Source of the DNA: Buttiauxella sp. B2
GTDB lineage: Bacteria; Pseudomonadota; Gammaproteobacteria; Enterobacterales; Enterobacteriaceae
Reading direction: 5' to 3'
Assembly (NCBI RefSeq): GCF_006376615.1
Contig: NZ_VEXQ01000001.1
Span: 1 to 64,000, forward strand
DNA length: 64,000 nt
Shown in pieces: positions 15,189 to 24,291 of this stretch; positions within the stretch are counted from its first letter, which is position 1; every line of letters begins with the position of its first letter. Under the pieces are notes generated by a model. The model was not told where the DNA came from. It did not search any database and was given only the letters and a program-made list of their open reading frames with translations. The translations under genes and the position numbers were made by a program.

Positions 15189-15820
15189 TTTTCCACCCCG
15201 TCACACTGCGTGATAAACGCCTGAACACGCGACCAGGTCACCTCGGAGGGGTCGCTCACCCTCAACACCTGAGCACCCGCTGCACGGGCCGCAGCCACTC
15301 CATGTGGATTGTCCTCAACCACAACACATTCCGCCGGCGCCAGTGCCAGCCGGTGCATCGCACTGAGGTAAATTTCCGGATCCGGTTTCCCCTTGACAAC
15401 ATCCTCGTTGGAGAGGAAAAACTCCAGATAGGGCAACAGATGTGCCCGCGTCAACATGGTGTCAATACTGTTGCGGATCGAGTTAGACGCTACAGCCAGC
15501 CGGTATCCATCACGCTGGAGACGAGCCAACGCATACTGGTGCTCAAAAACGGGCCAGCAGTGTTGATGTATGAGAGGAACGGTGTAGTGCTGCTTCATTT
15601 CATTGATAAAGCCGTGCAATTCAACTGGCAGGCCATAACGTGCACTCAACCGCTGCAATTTTTCCCGGGTGGGTAACCCGTCAAACTCCTCCAGATGGTC
15701 TTCGCGACTGATGGCCAGACCAAACTGAACCAGGATCTGATTCAGCGCCTGGTAGTGCCATTCCCGGGCATCAATCAGCACACCGTCCATATCAAAAATA
15801 ACCCCACGAATACGGCTCAT
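15185..15820 (-). CDS. HAD-superfamily phosphatase (beta-phosphoglucomutase-like)
   Basis: The start at 15820 (MSRIRGVIFDMDGVLIDARE) overlaps the previous gene's stop (ATGA). All HAD motifs are present: motif I FDMDGVLID with the nucleophilic Asp, motif II ASNS, the Lys of motif III in KGKPDPEIY and motif IV VVEDNPHG. About 211 residues with a helical cap between motifs I and II, as in subfamily I enzymes such as beta-phosphoglucomutase and sugar phosphatases. In this cluster it probably removes phosphate from, or isomerises, a sugar or polyol phosphate used for a nucleotide-activated building block. Substrate not known. Confidence 0.8.
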   Translation of the reverse strand: MSRIRGVIFDMDGVLIDAREWHYQALNQILVQFGLAISREDHLEEFDGLPTREKLQRLSARYGLPVELHGFINEMKQHYTVPLIHQHCWPVFEHQYALARLQRDGYRLAVASNSIRNSIDTMLTRAHLLPYLEFFLSNEDVVKGKPDPEIYLSAMHRLALAPAECVVVEDNPHGVAAARAAGAQVLRVSDPSEVTWSRVQAFITQCDGVEK

Positions 15821-16449
15821 ATTCCTCCCCCCTGCACCAGAGCAGGACAATCCGTGCATAGCATCAGCTGTGGATGATGACGCAATACTTTCGGCCAACC
15901 GGCCATCTGCTGCCATAACGGATATGGATCACGTCCATGCAGCTCCGGCGACACCAGACACACCGTTTTCCCGGCGGTCAACCAGTGGGTCAGTTGCACC
16001 TCATTCACGCTCAGTTGATGAAACCCGTCTACCCACAACACCGGTGCCGCCATACTCAGAGGGCCTTCAGGTTCGTATTCGCTCAACCGCGCCGCCGTAG
16101 CCATCCCCGCAAACTGATAGGGCAACATATCGGGAACCGACATATCAAAGCAGAAGTAACGGCGAATCCCCCGCGCCGACAACTGCGCCTTCAGAGCAGA
16201 CATCAGACCATCGGACTTGATGTTCAGGGCCAGCATTCCCGTGGCACGCAACGCCACATAATCATCCAGCACCGTGCTCAACGGCAGTGCACCGGCACGC
16301 GGCATGTCGTGGCTGATGACCAGCTCACCGTCCAGGTCACGGATATCCGTCTCAATGCCCCATCCAGAATTCAGGGCACGCCGCAACGCCAGGTGGCTAT
16401 TTTTTTCGTGTGGGGAGTGCCAGTCTCCCCGATGGGCTAAAATGTGCAT
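15817..16449 (-). CDS. GDPD-like (PI-PLC fold) protein
   Basis: The start is placed at 16449 (MHILAHRGDWH); the frame continues further upstream but only as read-through of the ABC ATPase end. The N-terminus carries the glycerophosphodiesterase signature: HRGDWHSP, then E-x-DIR with DLDGELVISHD (catalytic His and acidic metal ligands). At 210 residues it is shorter than secreted GlpQ and has no signal peptide, so it acts in the cytoplasm. GDPD-fold proteins in capsule loci are thought to make or process phosphodiester-linked polyol units; the role here is inferred. Confidence 0.7.
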   Translation of the reverse strand: MHILAHRGDWHSPHEKNSHLALRRALNSGWGIETDIRDLDGELVISHDMPRAGALPLSTVLDDYVALRATGMLALNIKSDGLMSALKAQLSARGIRRYFCFDMSVPDMLPYQFAGMATAARLSEYEPEGPLSMAAPVLWVDGFHQLSVNEVQLTHWLTAGKTVCLVSPELHGRDPYPLWQQMAGWPKVLRHHPQLMLCTDCPALVQGGGI

Positions 16450-16459
16450 CGTAAAACGC

Positions 16460-17176
16460 CTAAAATGAAAGTGTGTAATGGGCCAGGGCACGCTGAATGT
16501 CCCCATCAAACTGTATCCGTCCCTGAGCCAGCAGCAGACCGCGGTCACAAACCGCCTTCAGTTGATGCTCATCATGGCTGACCAAAACCAGGGTGCCGCC
16601 ACCCTGGCGAAACTCGGCGATTTTCGCCAGGCAACGGGCCTGAAAATCCCGGTCGCCCACCGCCAGTGCCTCATCAATGACCAGAATATCGCAGTCCAGA
16701 TGGATACCCACTGAAAAAGCCAGCCGAAGAAACATGCCCGAGGAATAGGTACGTACTGGCTGTGCTAAAAAATCGGCCAGGCCGGAAAATGCTACAATCT
16801 CCTCCATGCGTGCCCGGATGGCCGCCGGGGACATCCCCAGAATGGCCCCGGCCAGAAAGATGTTCTCCCGTCCGCTCAGGTCATGATGAAACCCGGCCCC
16901 GACTTCCAGCAGGGAAGACAGACGTCCCTGCACCGTAATGCACCCGGTCGTCGGCCGGCTCACCCGAGTGAGCAACTTGAGCAAAGTCGACTTGCCCGCC
17001 CCATTGCGCCCCAATACGCCCAGTGCACCACCTTGCGGCAGATGAAAACTCACCGCCTCCAGCGCCACAAAAGGGGGCTCCGGTACCGACGGGCGAAAAG
17101 CCAGCGCCGTGCGCAGCGTATTGCCCGACCGTCGGGTGGCCGGATAGTGTTTAGAAACCTGGTCAAACGTTATCAT
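16460..17176 (-). CDS. Polysaccharide ABC exporter ATPase (Wzt/KpsT-like)
   Basis: Powers export of a lipid-linked polysaccharide across the inner membrane with the permease encoded upstream (ATGA overlap). Walker A is GRNGAGKSTLLKL, the signature is LSGRENIFL, Walker B is DILVIDEALAVGD, and SHDEHQLKAVC gives the switch His. At 238 residues there is no C-terminal glycan-recognition domain, as in KpsT and short Wzt proteins, so no non-reducing-end check of chain length by this subunit is expected. Confidence 0.9.
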   Translation of the reverse strand: MITFDQVSKHYPATRRSGNTLRTALAFRPSVPEPPFVALEAVSFHLPQGGALGVLGRNGAGKSTLLKLLTRVSRPTTGCITVQGRLSSLLEVGAGFHHDLSGRENIFLAGAILGMSPAAIRARMEEIVAFSGLADFLAQPVRTYSSGMFLRLAFSVGIHLDCDILVIDEALAVGDRDFQARCLAKIAEFRQGGGTLVLVSHDEHQLKAVCDRGLLLAQGRIQFDGDIQRALAHYTLSF

Positions 17177-17991
17177 TGGCGATCAATCACCCGAGCTTCA
17201 TAGCGGACAAAACAGAGATACCCGACGGCAGCAAATAGCAGGCTGCCGACAAGGCTCACACACAAAGACGACACCGGTGGCACCGGACCGTCCAGCAAGG
17301 CATACCGGCATAGCCCGGTCAGCCCGTTCAACGGATTGAGGGCCAGAAAGGGATGCCAGGCCGCAGGCAAGAGACCAAGCGTCCAGACCACCGGAGTGGC
17401 ATAAAACATCCCCTGCAACAGCAACGGAACAATGTGGCGAAAATCCCGAAAACGCAGTTTGGCAATGGCGACCAGACACCCAACGCCCCAGGCCAGCAGA
17501 GCCGTCAGCCCCGCACTGAGGAGCAAAACGGGCAGACGCTCCACCCGCAACGGAACACCACACAGCGGCAGCAGAACACCGAGTAGAATCAGCGCCAGCA
17601 TAAAGTCCACCCAACTGACCCCCAACCCGGCCAGCGTCAGGGCCACCCGGGGGAAATAGATTTTCTGCACCAGATGCAGGTTATTTAGCAGCGTGTCCCC
17701 CACCGCGTTAACCACACCGGCAAACAACATCCACAACACCAGCCCGCACAACAACACCAGGGCATAAGGGGCCTGATACTCCGGCGGTGAAAAACGGACC
17801 ATCAGCCCAAAAACGGCGTAGTACATGGCCAGATTCAGTGCCGGATTGATCACCGCCCACAGGCCACCCAGCCAGGTCTGTCGGTAGCGCACCGTCAGGT
17901 CACGCCACATTAGTTGCCCCACCAGGTACCGGGTCTGCCAGAGTTCACGCAGGGTCGGCCTGCTGCCAGACTGAGAAATAAACTGGTTCAT
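17173..17991 (-). CDS. Polysaccharide ABC exporter permease (Wzm/KpsM-like)
   Basis: The start at 17991 (MNQFISQSGSRP) has AGGAG in front. The product is about 272 residues with six hydrophobic segments and the ABC-2 export pattern: LVGQLMWRDLTVRYRQTWLG amphipathic N-terminus, AVINPALNLAMYYAVFG, and the conserved AIAKLRFRDFRHIVPLLLQG plus YATPVVW. This is the membrane channel partner of the ATPase encoded downstream. Together they make the cluster an ABC-dependent export system rather than a Wzx/Wzy one. Confidence 0.9.
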   Translation of the reverse strand: MNQFISQSGSRPTLRELWQTRYLVGQLMWRDLTVRYRQTWLGGLWAVINPALNLAMYYAVFGLMVRFSPPEYQAPYALVLLCGLVLWMLFAGVVNAVGDTLLNNLHLVQKIYFPRVALTLAGLGVSWVDFMLALILLGVLLPLCGVPLRVERLPVLLLSAGLTALLAWGVGCLVAIAKLRFRDFRHIVPLLLQGMFYATPVVWTLGLLPAAWHPFLALNPLNGLTGLCRYALLDGPVPPVSSLCVSLVGSLLFAAVGYLCFVRYEARVIDRQ

Positions 17992-18061
17992 ACACAGACT
18001 CCTGAACGTTGAGGAAATAAGAGCCGCCCGCACTGCCGCCATAAAACAGGGTGACGATACG

Positions 18062-19075
18062 TCATGACCTGCGTCCCAGTAGACCAACCAGCAGACGGCG
18101 GAGGGGAGGACATCGCAATATCCGGGTGCGTAACCGGTATCCCGTGCGCCACACCCCCGTCATCAGTTCCTCCATCCGTGCAAGCACGCTCAACCGGGGA
18201 ACCGAGCCCTGGTTTCGCAGATACAACCGTTGCCAGCGTGACGGTGTATAGACACTGAACAACCCTCGTAACGGATAGCGGCGCCAGTACTTAGGCCAGC
18301 GTAATCCCAGTTGTGATGGCGTGGTGACTCTGAAATTCGCCAGGTAATACTGCTCAGACGCGGCCACCTGCGCAGGCGTGTAATGAAAATTACCGTCATA
18401 CACCCAACGGTCCGTGGCCTGATGAATGGCATGCACCCAAAAGTACTGCTCCGGGACATAACGCCAGGCGCACCACAATCCCGGCATCGTGGCCGGTGCG
18501 AACAGGGCCGGGGTCGCCGGTGGCGCACTGAAAAAAAGCCGCACATCGGCGGTCCGTCCCGCCAACAGAATGTCCCCCGGGTGAAACAGGTACGGCAGGC
18601 TGCCGCGCGCATCCCGGGCAAACAAGCTGGCATTGATCACCCGGCGGGAGAACACCTGGAAGTGCCCGTCTCGCGCCAGTCCGTCATCCGCGACCACGTG
18701 GCGGTTCAGCAACCCCACCAGGGCGCGGCTGCCCAGATAACAATCGGTGCGCAGCTTCACGGCCAGAGGCCGCGTCGCCGCCGCCAGGCCAGCCTGAGCG
18801 GAAACCCGTAACCTGTTCAGGTTGGTCAGCCAGGTCCCTGCGCCATCGGATCCGGTCAGCGCCCCGGGGTCCTCACTGAGCACCAGACGCACATCCATCA
18901 CAGATAATTGCGCCAGCAACGCCGCATCCGCTTCCGGCGTACGATACCAGGTGGACACAATCATCTCGGCATGCGGGAAGCACTGCCGGGTACGCTGGAT
19001 AAAAAACAGCGCCGGATGGGGGGGGCCGCCACCCTCAACCACCGGTCCCTGGAACACTATACTCAACGTATCCAT
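18062..19075 (-). CDS. WavE-family lipopolysaccharide/capsule glycosyltransferase
   Basis: The start at 19075 (MDTLSIVFQGPVVEG) follows GGGGAAGAC and overlaps the upstream gene by 13 bases. The 337-residue protein has the WavE hallmarks SIVFQGPV, CFPHAEMIVSTW, a D-x-R-L-V-L-SEDPGAL segment and LKLRTDC-like VKLRTDCYLG (the DxD-like metal site), then PEQYFWVHAI. WavE proteins act in LPS core or capsule synthesis in Vibrio and Campylobacter. It is one of the two glycosyltransferases of the cluster. Confidence 0.8.
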   Translation of the reverse strand: MDTLSIVFQGPVVEGGGPPHPALFFIQRTRQCFPHAEMIVSTWYRTPEADAALLAQLSVMDVRLVLSEDPGALTGSDGAGTWLTNLNRLRVSAQAGLAAATRPLAVKLRTDCYLGSRALVGLLNRHVVADDGLARDGHFQVFSRRVINASLFARDARGSLPYLFHPGDILLAGRTADVRLFFSAPPATPALFAPATMPGLWCAWRYVPEQYFWVHAIHQATDRWVYDGNFHYTPAQVAASEQYYLANFRVTTPSQLGLRWPKYWRRYPLRGLFSVYTPSRWQRLYLRNQGSVPRLSVLARMEELMTGVWRTGYRLRTRILRCPPLRRLLVGLLGRRS

Positions 19076-19587
19076 GTCTTCCCCTTTCGTATTAACCCCA
19101 ATCCCAGCCTGGCCAGCCGCGCCGTCCAGCCGTTCCCCAGCACGACCGCACCTGCCAGAACAAGCAGCAGCAAACGCCGCACCGGGGGGTGCCCCCGTGT
19201 GGAGAAATCCAGCCAGTTCTGCCACGCTTCCTGCCGACGCAACAGGGCGCCACCAGTAAGCAACAAAGTCACGGGTTGCCCGTGGTGAGCCGCTACTGCC
19301 ATCGGATACGCCAGTGCAGGCCAGACCTTCGCCGGCTCCGTCATCCTCCCGGTCTGATGCAACACAATGACCCGGCCGGCCGAGAGCTTCTCTCCCGTCG
19401 TTTCAGACACCCCCTCCCTCACCGTGTGGACAGATCCCTCCTCACTCAGGGTAAGCCAGAGGCACAGGGTGACCCCGGTCAGGGTGGGCAGTGCCTGTGC
19501 ATCGCCGTCACACCAGGCCAGCACCGACGACAGCGAAGCCGCGACGACCCGAGGACGAGCCGAGGTGTCATTCACAGGGTTATTCAT
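19063..19587 (-). CDS. Unrecognised cluster protein (about 174 aa)
   Basis: The start at 19587 (MNNPVNDTSARP) was chosen because AGGAGG lies six bases upstream. It overlaps both neighbours (8 bases upstream, 13 downstream). The protein is Leu- and Ala-rich; the C-terminal third (VRRLLLLVLAGAVVLGNGWT) could form one membrane segment, followed by a basic tail (RLARLGLGLIRKGKTWIR). The middle contains VIVLHQTGRM and TLLLTGGALL. No family recognised. Placed between the two glycosyltransferases, it may be an adaptor or a divergent transferase fragment. Confidence 0.5.
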   Translation of the reverse strand: MNNPVNDTSARPRVVAASLSSVLAWCDGDAQALPTLTGVTLCLWLTLSEEGSVHTVREGVSETTGEKLSAGRVIVLHQTGRMTEPAKVWPALAYPMAVAAHHGQPVTLLLTGGALLRRQEAWQNWLDFSTRGHPPVRRLLLLVLAGAVVLGNGWTARLARLGLGLIRKGKTWIR

Positions 19588-21313
19588 CCTCACCCTCCTG
19601 ATGTCTGGGTCCGCTGTTCAGTATGACCAGCCACAGCTCCCGCAGGCTCAGGGGAAAAGCCGCATCGCGGCTGACGTATTTAAGCGTCAGCGCCGCCAGC
19701 AAGCTTCCGGCTTTGAGGCGCCACCCCGGTGGGGAAACCGCCATCAGGGTATCGGGTAAAAACGGTGAGCTGAACGGATTGTTGTACACCTGACGGATCA
19801 ATGCCGGGTGACGCAACCAGTCCAGTTTTTTCCGGGCAGGGCTCTCAGCACTGTCCAGCACCGCCTGTAACCAGTCGACATCAGACGGCACCGGCTCCTC
19901 ACACAACACACTGTGGTACCAGTCGCGGACCAGGTTCCGGGTATCGCCCTGCGCCGCCCACAACAAACGGGCAATCAGGGCATAACGTCGGAGACCCGTC
20001 ATTGGAACATCACCAGACGGGACATCCATGTCAGTACAGCTATACTGCCGGGCAAACACCGCCAGTCGCTGGCGCCCTTCGGACTCAGTGATACGTAGTG
20101 TGGGATGTCGTGGCAACCCCCACCACTCCTGAGGGAGCCGATGTGGCTTTACCTGTCCCCGAATATCGGAACCGATTGAAGCGCCGAGAAAGTGAAAAAT
20201 GCTGCGATAAGACAGGGTGCGCGTCAGACTGTATGGGTTTATCCGCGACGGAATACCGGCAACCGACGCCCACAGTCCATGCTCCACATCCTCATATTCC
20301 GACCAGTTCAGCTGTTCATTCTGTGGCCAGCGGGCCCAGACCTGTTTTTTACACAGGTACAAACTCCCCGTCAGGTGTTCCCTACCAAAGTCGGCACGGC
20401 ACGGATGCTGGAACACAAAACCCATTTGTTCATATGCCGGCAACACCTCCCGGCCAGTGCGTACTGCCGCCGTCAACACCGACGGTACCTGCTGTCCCAC
20501 ACAAACGTCGGAGTAACGCCGGGGCACCGCATTCCATGTATCGGCAAACCAGAAGGACTGAAAACCAGTAAACGGATAGTCATCCCCGAAGCGCCGGACA
20601 GCCGACATGAAGTTGACCGGCAACAGCACCCGGTCATGCAGGATGCACAAATTCGGGTAACGGGCGGCAGTGGCCAGCACATTTTTCTTGCGCGTGATAT
20701 GCACCGGCGGTGCCGGGATGTCTTCACCCACAATCCGCACGTGGTCCCAATAGCGAAAATCTGCCCGGGGACGCCCACAGAGCACAATCTCCATCTGCGG
20801 GACCCCGAGTGCCAGAATGCGGGCCACACAAGCATTCAATGCAGATGGCTCACCGTCACCGGTGGGGATACAGAAACTCCACTGCTCCAGACCGCGGTCA
20901 GCTTCTGCGGGCAGGGCCGTGTCTTTAGTAAACACTCGTAGTCCACAGGCAACATCAGGGATATCCGTCACCTCCCGGAATGCCTCGCGGTAGTAAGCGC
21001 GCTCCAGCAGGTTTGCTACGTTATCTGATGCCTGCAGGTACAATCGTCGTCCCACCGGGAGGCCGTGGGCGATATCCCACAGCAACAATGCCGACAGCGG
21101 TGAGGTTTCAAATCGGGACACCACCACATCACCGGGAGGAAGCCCCCCCAGCCGGTCCAGCGCAGAAAGTCGGCGCACCGGCACAGCACAGCGTGCGAAG
21201 GTCAGCACCGTGGTGTTATCCGGATCCGCAACGTGAAGTGCGTCCAGGTCAAGCGTGACCCGACAGGCCGGATATCGCAAGGCTCGCTGATGGGCCAGTG
21301 CCATCAGTTTCAT
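19580..21313 (-). CDS. Large glycosyltransferase-like protein (577 aa)
   Basis: The start overlaps the upstream stop by four bases. Residues about 145-330 form a GT-A-like domain: FCIPTGDGEPSALNACVARI (nucleotide-binding start), VPQMEIVLCGRP, KKNVLATAARYPNLCILHDR (the helix that ends in the metal-site ILHDR) and SEYEDVEHGLW, the acidic acceptor-site segment seen in GT2 enzymes. The N-terminal 140 residues (with VSRFETSPLSALLLWDI) look like a separate nucleotide-sugar or hydroxyacyl-type domain of unknown type, and the C-terminal 200 are helical. Probably builds the main chain; sugar not inferable. Confidence 0.65.
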   Translation of the reverse strand: MKLMALAHQRALRYPACRVTLDLDALHVADPDNTTVLTFARCAVPVRRLSALDRLGGLPPGDVVVSRFETSPLSALLLWDIAHGLPVGRRLYLQASDNVANLLERAYYREAFREVTDIPDVACGLRVFTKDTALPAEADRGLEQWSFCIPTGDGEPSALNACVARILALGVPQMEIVLCGRPRADFRYWDHVRIVGEDIPAPPVHITRKKNVLATAARYPNLCILHDRVLLPVNFMSAVRRFGDDYPFTGFQSFWFADTWNAVPRRYSDVCVGQQVPSVLTAAVRTGREVLPAYEQMGFVFQHPCRADFGREHLTGSLYLCKKQVWARWPQNEQLNWSEYEDVEHGLWASVAGIPSRINPYSLTRTLSYRSIFHFLGASIGSDIRGQVKPHRLPQEWWGLPRHPTLRITESEGRQRLAVFARQYSCTDMDVPSGDVPMTGLRRYALIARLLWAAQGDTRNLVRDWYHSVLCEEPVPSDVDWLQAVLDSAESPARKKLDWLRHPALIRQVYNNPFSSPFLPDTLMAVSPPGWRLKAGSLLAALTLKYVSRDAAFPLSLRELWLVILNSGPRHQEGEDE

Positions 21314-22083
21314 GCGCCCCCCTGCCCCTGAGCTATTGCCCGGGATAACCCGGGTGAGATCAGAAAACGGGCCAGGTCATCGGGTGTACCTAACCCGTAC
21401 ATCCCGCGACCGTCTTCGCCGATGTTGTACACCCCTATCCGGGTCATCCCTTCCCGATACAAATCGGTATAGACAGGGGCAACATAGAATTCGCCCTGAC
21501 TGCGGGCGTTACGGGTAATCATGTCCCGTGCCAGACGGCAAAAATCCTGCCCCCGGCGATAATTATAAATGCCCACAGTGGCCTCTCCGGACACCACCTC
21601 TTTTTCAATCACCTGACAGACCTGTCCCTGCGCATCAAAACGGGCATAAGACCACTTAGGGTCGTCAGCCTTCATGGTCATCATCAGACCATCCAGACCG
21701 TCACTGTCCAGGGTGGCCAGGTAGGCGTTGATATCCACATCCACCCACTGGTCAGCATTAGCTATCATCAGGGGCTGGTCGTTATCAATCCAGCGTGCCG
21801 CGGCCAGCACCGAGCAAGCCGCCCCGTCCGTTACGCCGGGCAATCCGAGGATTTCACAACCGGGCGCCAGTGCCCTCAGGCGGGGGACAAAACCGTACCG
21901 ATCCAGATGCACCTGCTGACAGACAAAAATAAACCGATGCGGACAGGTCGGACGCAGATTGTTGATGACCAGTTCAATCATGGGGGCGCCACCCACCGGG
22001 ATAAAGGGTTTGGGGTCCGTAAACCCCGCCTGTGCAAAGCGACTGCCGCGCCCGGCCATCGGGATAACGATATTAAGCATCAT
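21310..22083 (-). CDS. Sugar/polyol nucleotidyltransferase
   Basis: The start is one of two adjacent ATGs at 22083/22080 (MMLNIVIPMAGRGSRF). The N-terminal loop NIVIPMAGRGSRF plus DPKPFIPVGGAPMIE is the nucleotidyltransferase signature, with Lys in the 'KPF' motif; later ANADQWVDVD gives the metal-binding Asp. About 257 residues, as in LicC-like or short glucose-1-phosphate enzymes. It activates a sugar or polyol phosphate for the transferases. Next to a HAD phosphatase and a GDPD-like protein, an unusual polyol or phosphodiester building block is a reasonable guess. Confidence 0.8.
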   Translation of the reverse strand: MMLNIVIPMAGRGSRFAQAGFTDPKPFIPVGGAPMIELVINNLRPTCPHRFIFVCQQVHLDRYGFVPRLRALAPGCEILGLPGVTDGAACSVLAAARWIDNDQPLMIANADQWVDVDINAYLATLDSDGLDGLMMTMKADDPKWSYARFDAQGQVCQVIEKEVVSGEATVGIYNYRRGQDFCRLARDMITRNARSQGEFYVAPVYTDLYREGMTRIGVYNIGEDGRGMYGLGTPDDLARFLISPGLSRAIAQGQGGA

Positions 22084-22444
22084 GGGTCTCTTCAGGTTGT
22101 GTCGGGACGGGTTGAACAGGGGTATCCAGGTATTTGTCATTTGGGACACTGGGGTGTTTCACCACCACGGTGACACAGGCTTCCAGCGCTTCAAATGTGG
22201 AGGATACTCCGGGGGACAGGGTCAGGATGTCACCGGCAACCAGCAACATTCCGGCCATGCGGGCGCGCCCGGACAACAGCAGGGTCACCTCATTCGCCTG
22301 CCGATGATGGTGGGCTGCACCACAATATCCGGCAGGAAAGTGCTGCACCGCTACTTCCACCGCGGTGGTGGTATACGCGGCGGGTGTAAAACCGCCCACA
22401 AACCAGCCGCCTGTCATGGCGTCAAGTCGGTCTTTTTTAATCAT
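22073..22444 (-). CDS. Cupin-fold protein of the glycan cluster (123 aa)
   Basis: The core is a single cupin: CGAAHHHRQANEVTLLLSG provides the three His and Glu of motif 1, followed by VAGDILTLSPGV as motif 2. It overlaps the nucleotidyltransferase start by 11 bases. Cupins in glycan loci can be sugar isomerases, epimerases or sensors; the sequence does not match dTDP-sugar epimerases closely, so the role is open. Confidence 0.65.
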   Translation of the reverse strand: MIKKDRLDAMTGGWFVGGFTPAAYTTTAVEVAVQHFPAGYCGAAHHHRQANEVTLLLSGRARMAGMLLVAGDILTLSPGVSSTFEALEACVTVVVKHPSVPNDKYLDTPVQPVPTQPEETHDA

Positions 22445-24291
22445 TCGAGGGCCTCCTCAGGCTGTCCACTCAGGTCGGTATCGGCAGGCAAACACGCAAA
22501 GCGGTTGTCCTGAGGGAAACTCAGGCACCCCCGGAGGCGCCAGGCTTCTCTCTGCGAAGGGTTTTGTTGTACAACGGCAATCTTTATCAGGGTCGCCGTC
22601 AGGTTGGCATCATTATGGCGTGTCAACCATTGCTCAGCCTGACTCTGGAATTGGAGCAATCTGGCGGGGTCCCGCGTGAGATTAAACTGCATCAGGTTGC
22701 TCACCGCCCGGTCAAACAGCAGACGGTCCGGCTGGGCGTAGGGGTTCATCACCCGAGACAGCGGGGTAGCGTCCATCAGACCGAATTGCTCTGCTTCCCG
22801 CAGGCAGGTGGCCGACTGCAACCCGGTGACCATAAACCCCATCCCCGCCAGGCTGACCCCGGCGACGACCGACGCCAGCAGGCGACTGTATTGTCGACCA
22901 GATACAACTGGCCGGCGTAGCGAGGCGGGCAACGCCAGCCACAGCAGCACGACCAGGGTTATGCCGTGCACCACCGACTGGTACAGGGGATATTCCGTCA
23001 TCACGTGCACCATTAAGGGTAACGTGAGCACGCCCCGCGCCGCTGTGGCACGTGAAGCAAAGCGTATACGGGCAACAGGGCGATAACGCATTTGAGCACC
23101 ACATCCGTCAGGCTCACGGGTTAGCCGGAACGGAAGCAACCAGATACCCAGCCAGAGCAACAACCCGGCCAGCGCCACCAGACCACCTTCAGCCCAGACG
23201 TACAGCAGTTCGTTGTGCGGATGTTGCGCCGTTACCGTAAACGGATTAGCGATGCCATGCTCGTTGAGAATTGACGGGAAGCGGGTTTCAAAGGTTCCCA
23301 GGCCCAGCCCGGCATACGGGTGGTCCACGGTGATGCTCAGCGCCCCTCTCAGCAGGGTCAGTCGTTCATCGCCAGAGTGCTGGCGGTTCCAGACCAGACG
23401 CGCGTCAACATTCGTCGGGCGGATATCCTGGGTGAGGCTGCTCGCCCCGTCCGGCCCTGATGAGGGCAGCGTTGCAGGGCGCCCATGTAATCCGACCTGT
23501 CCTGCTGTCAGACCCGCGACCAGCACCAGAAGCACAGCCCCGCGACTACGGGCTCGCAGCGGGAGGCAGCACAGCAACATCAGAACTCCCACTGTTGCGC
23601 CAGCCTCCGCAGAGCGGGACTCTGACATCACCACGCCAGCCGCCAGCACTCCGACACTCAGCCAGGCGAGCGCGCGCCAGCGACGCCCGGTTTCAGACAC
23701 CGCCATCCACACCGCACACAGCAAGGCCGTCGCCACAAAAGACCCTAGCAGATTGGCTTGCATCAGAGAGCCCAACGCCCGCCCGTTGGCGGCAGCAACG
23801 TCATAGCCCAGCCACCACCCGGCGGAGACAGGCAAGAGCACCTGCCAGCCGGCCAGCCCGGCCTGAGCCCACCCCGCCAGGACTATCAGACCATACACCC
23901 CACGGCGAAAGCCCCCACGGCCCGGGAACTGGAGCAACACCCAGAGAAACAAGGTCAGCACCCATACCCCGACCAACCGCTGCAGGGCACCGTTCCAGAA
24001 ATCCGCTGGCGTCCATAACAGTGGCAGTGTCATGAATACCGCGCCTGCCGCGGCCATCATACCCACAGTGCCACCCCGCAGGTGGCGCCCCCACAAGACC
24101 CCACAGAGACCTATGCCCCCCAGGGCCAGCCACACCCCGGCGAGCAGGTTAACCGTCAGGTCCATCCCCTGACCAGGCAATGTTGGCCAGGACCAGGAAC
24201 CAACCCCCAGATACAGCAAGGCCAGCATCCCCAGGGCTACGCGAGGAAGTGTCTGCCGAACCGGGCGAGCCAGGGATAATTCCTCAGTCAT
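22441..24291 (-). CDS. Wzy_C-superfamily glycan transferase, PglL/PilO-like architecture
   Basis: A 616-residue membrane protein with about ten hydrophobic segments in the first 450 residues and a soluble C-terminal domain of about 140. Family motifs: SLMQANLLGSFVATALL (matching the Q-x-N-LL motif), SESRSA before the large loop, GLGLGTFETRFP and TAQHPHNELLYVWAEGG in the periplasmic loop (catalytic His region), then MTEYPLYQSVVHG, the E-[YFL]-P-[LF] motif. Its length and C-terminal domain fit O-oligosaccharyltransferases of the PglL type better than WaaL ligases (about 400 aa). It moves a lipid-linked glycan to protein or lipid A. Overlaps its neighbours by 4-8 bases. Confidence 0.75.
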   Translation of the reverse strand: MTEELSLARPVRQTLPRVALGMLALLYLGVGSWSWPTLPGQGMDLTVNLLAGVWLALGGIGLCGVLWGRHLRGGTVGMMAAAGAVFMTLPLLWTPADFWNGALQRLVGVWVLTLFLWVLLQFPGRGGFRRGVYGLIVLAGWAQAGLAGWQVLLPVSAGWWLGYDVAAANGRALGSLMQANLLGSFVATALLCAVWMAVSETGRRWRALAWLSVGVLAAGVVMSESRSAEAGATVGVLMLLCCLPLRARSRGAVLLVLVAGLTAGQVGLHGRPATLPSSGPDGASSLTQDIRPTNVDARLVWNRQHSGDERLTLLRGALSITVDHPYAGLGLGTFETRFPSILNEHGIANPFTVTAQHPHNELLYVWAEGGLVALAGLLLWLGIWLLPFRLTREPDGCGAQMRYRPVARIRFASRATAARGVLTLPLMVHVMTEYPLYQSVVHGITLVVLLWLALPASLRRPVVSGRQYSRLLASVVAGVSLAGMGFMVTGLQSATCLREAEQFGLMDATPLSRVMNPYAQPDRLLFDRAVSNLMQFNLTRDPARLLQFQSQAEQWLTRHNDANLTATLIKIAVVQQNPSQREAWRLRGCLSFPQDNRFACLPADTDLSGQPEEALE

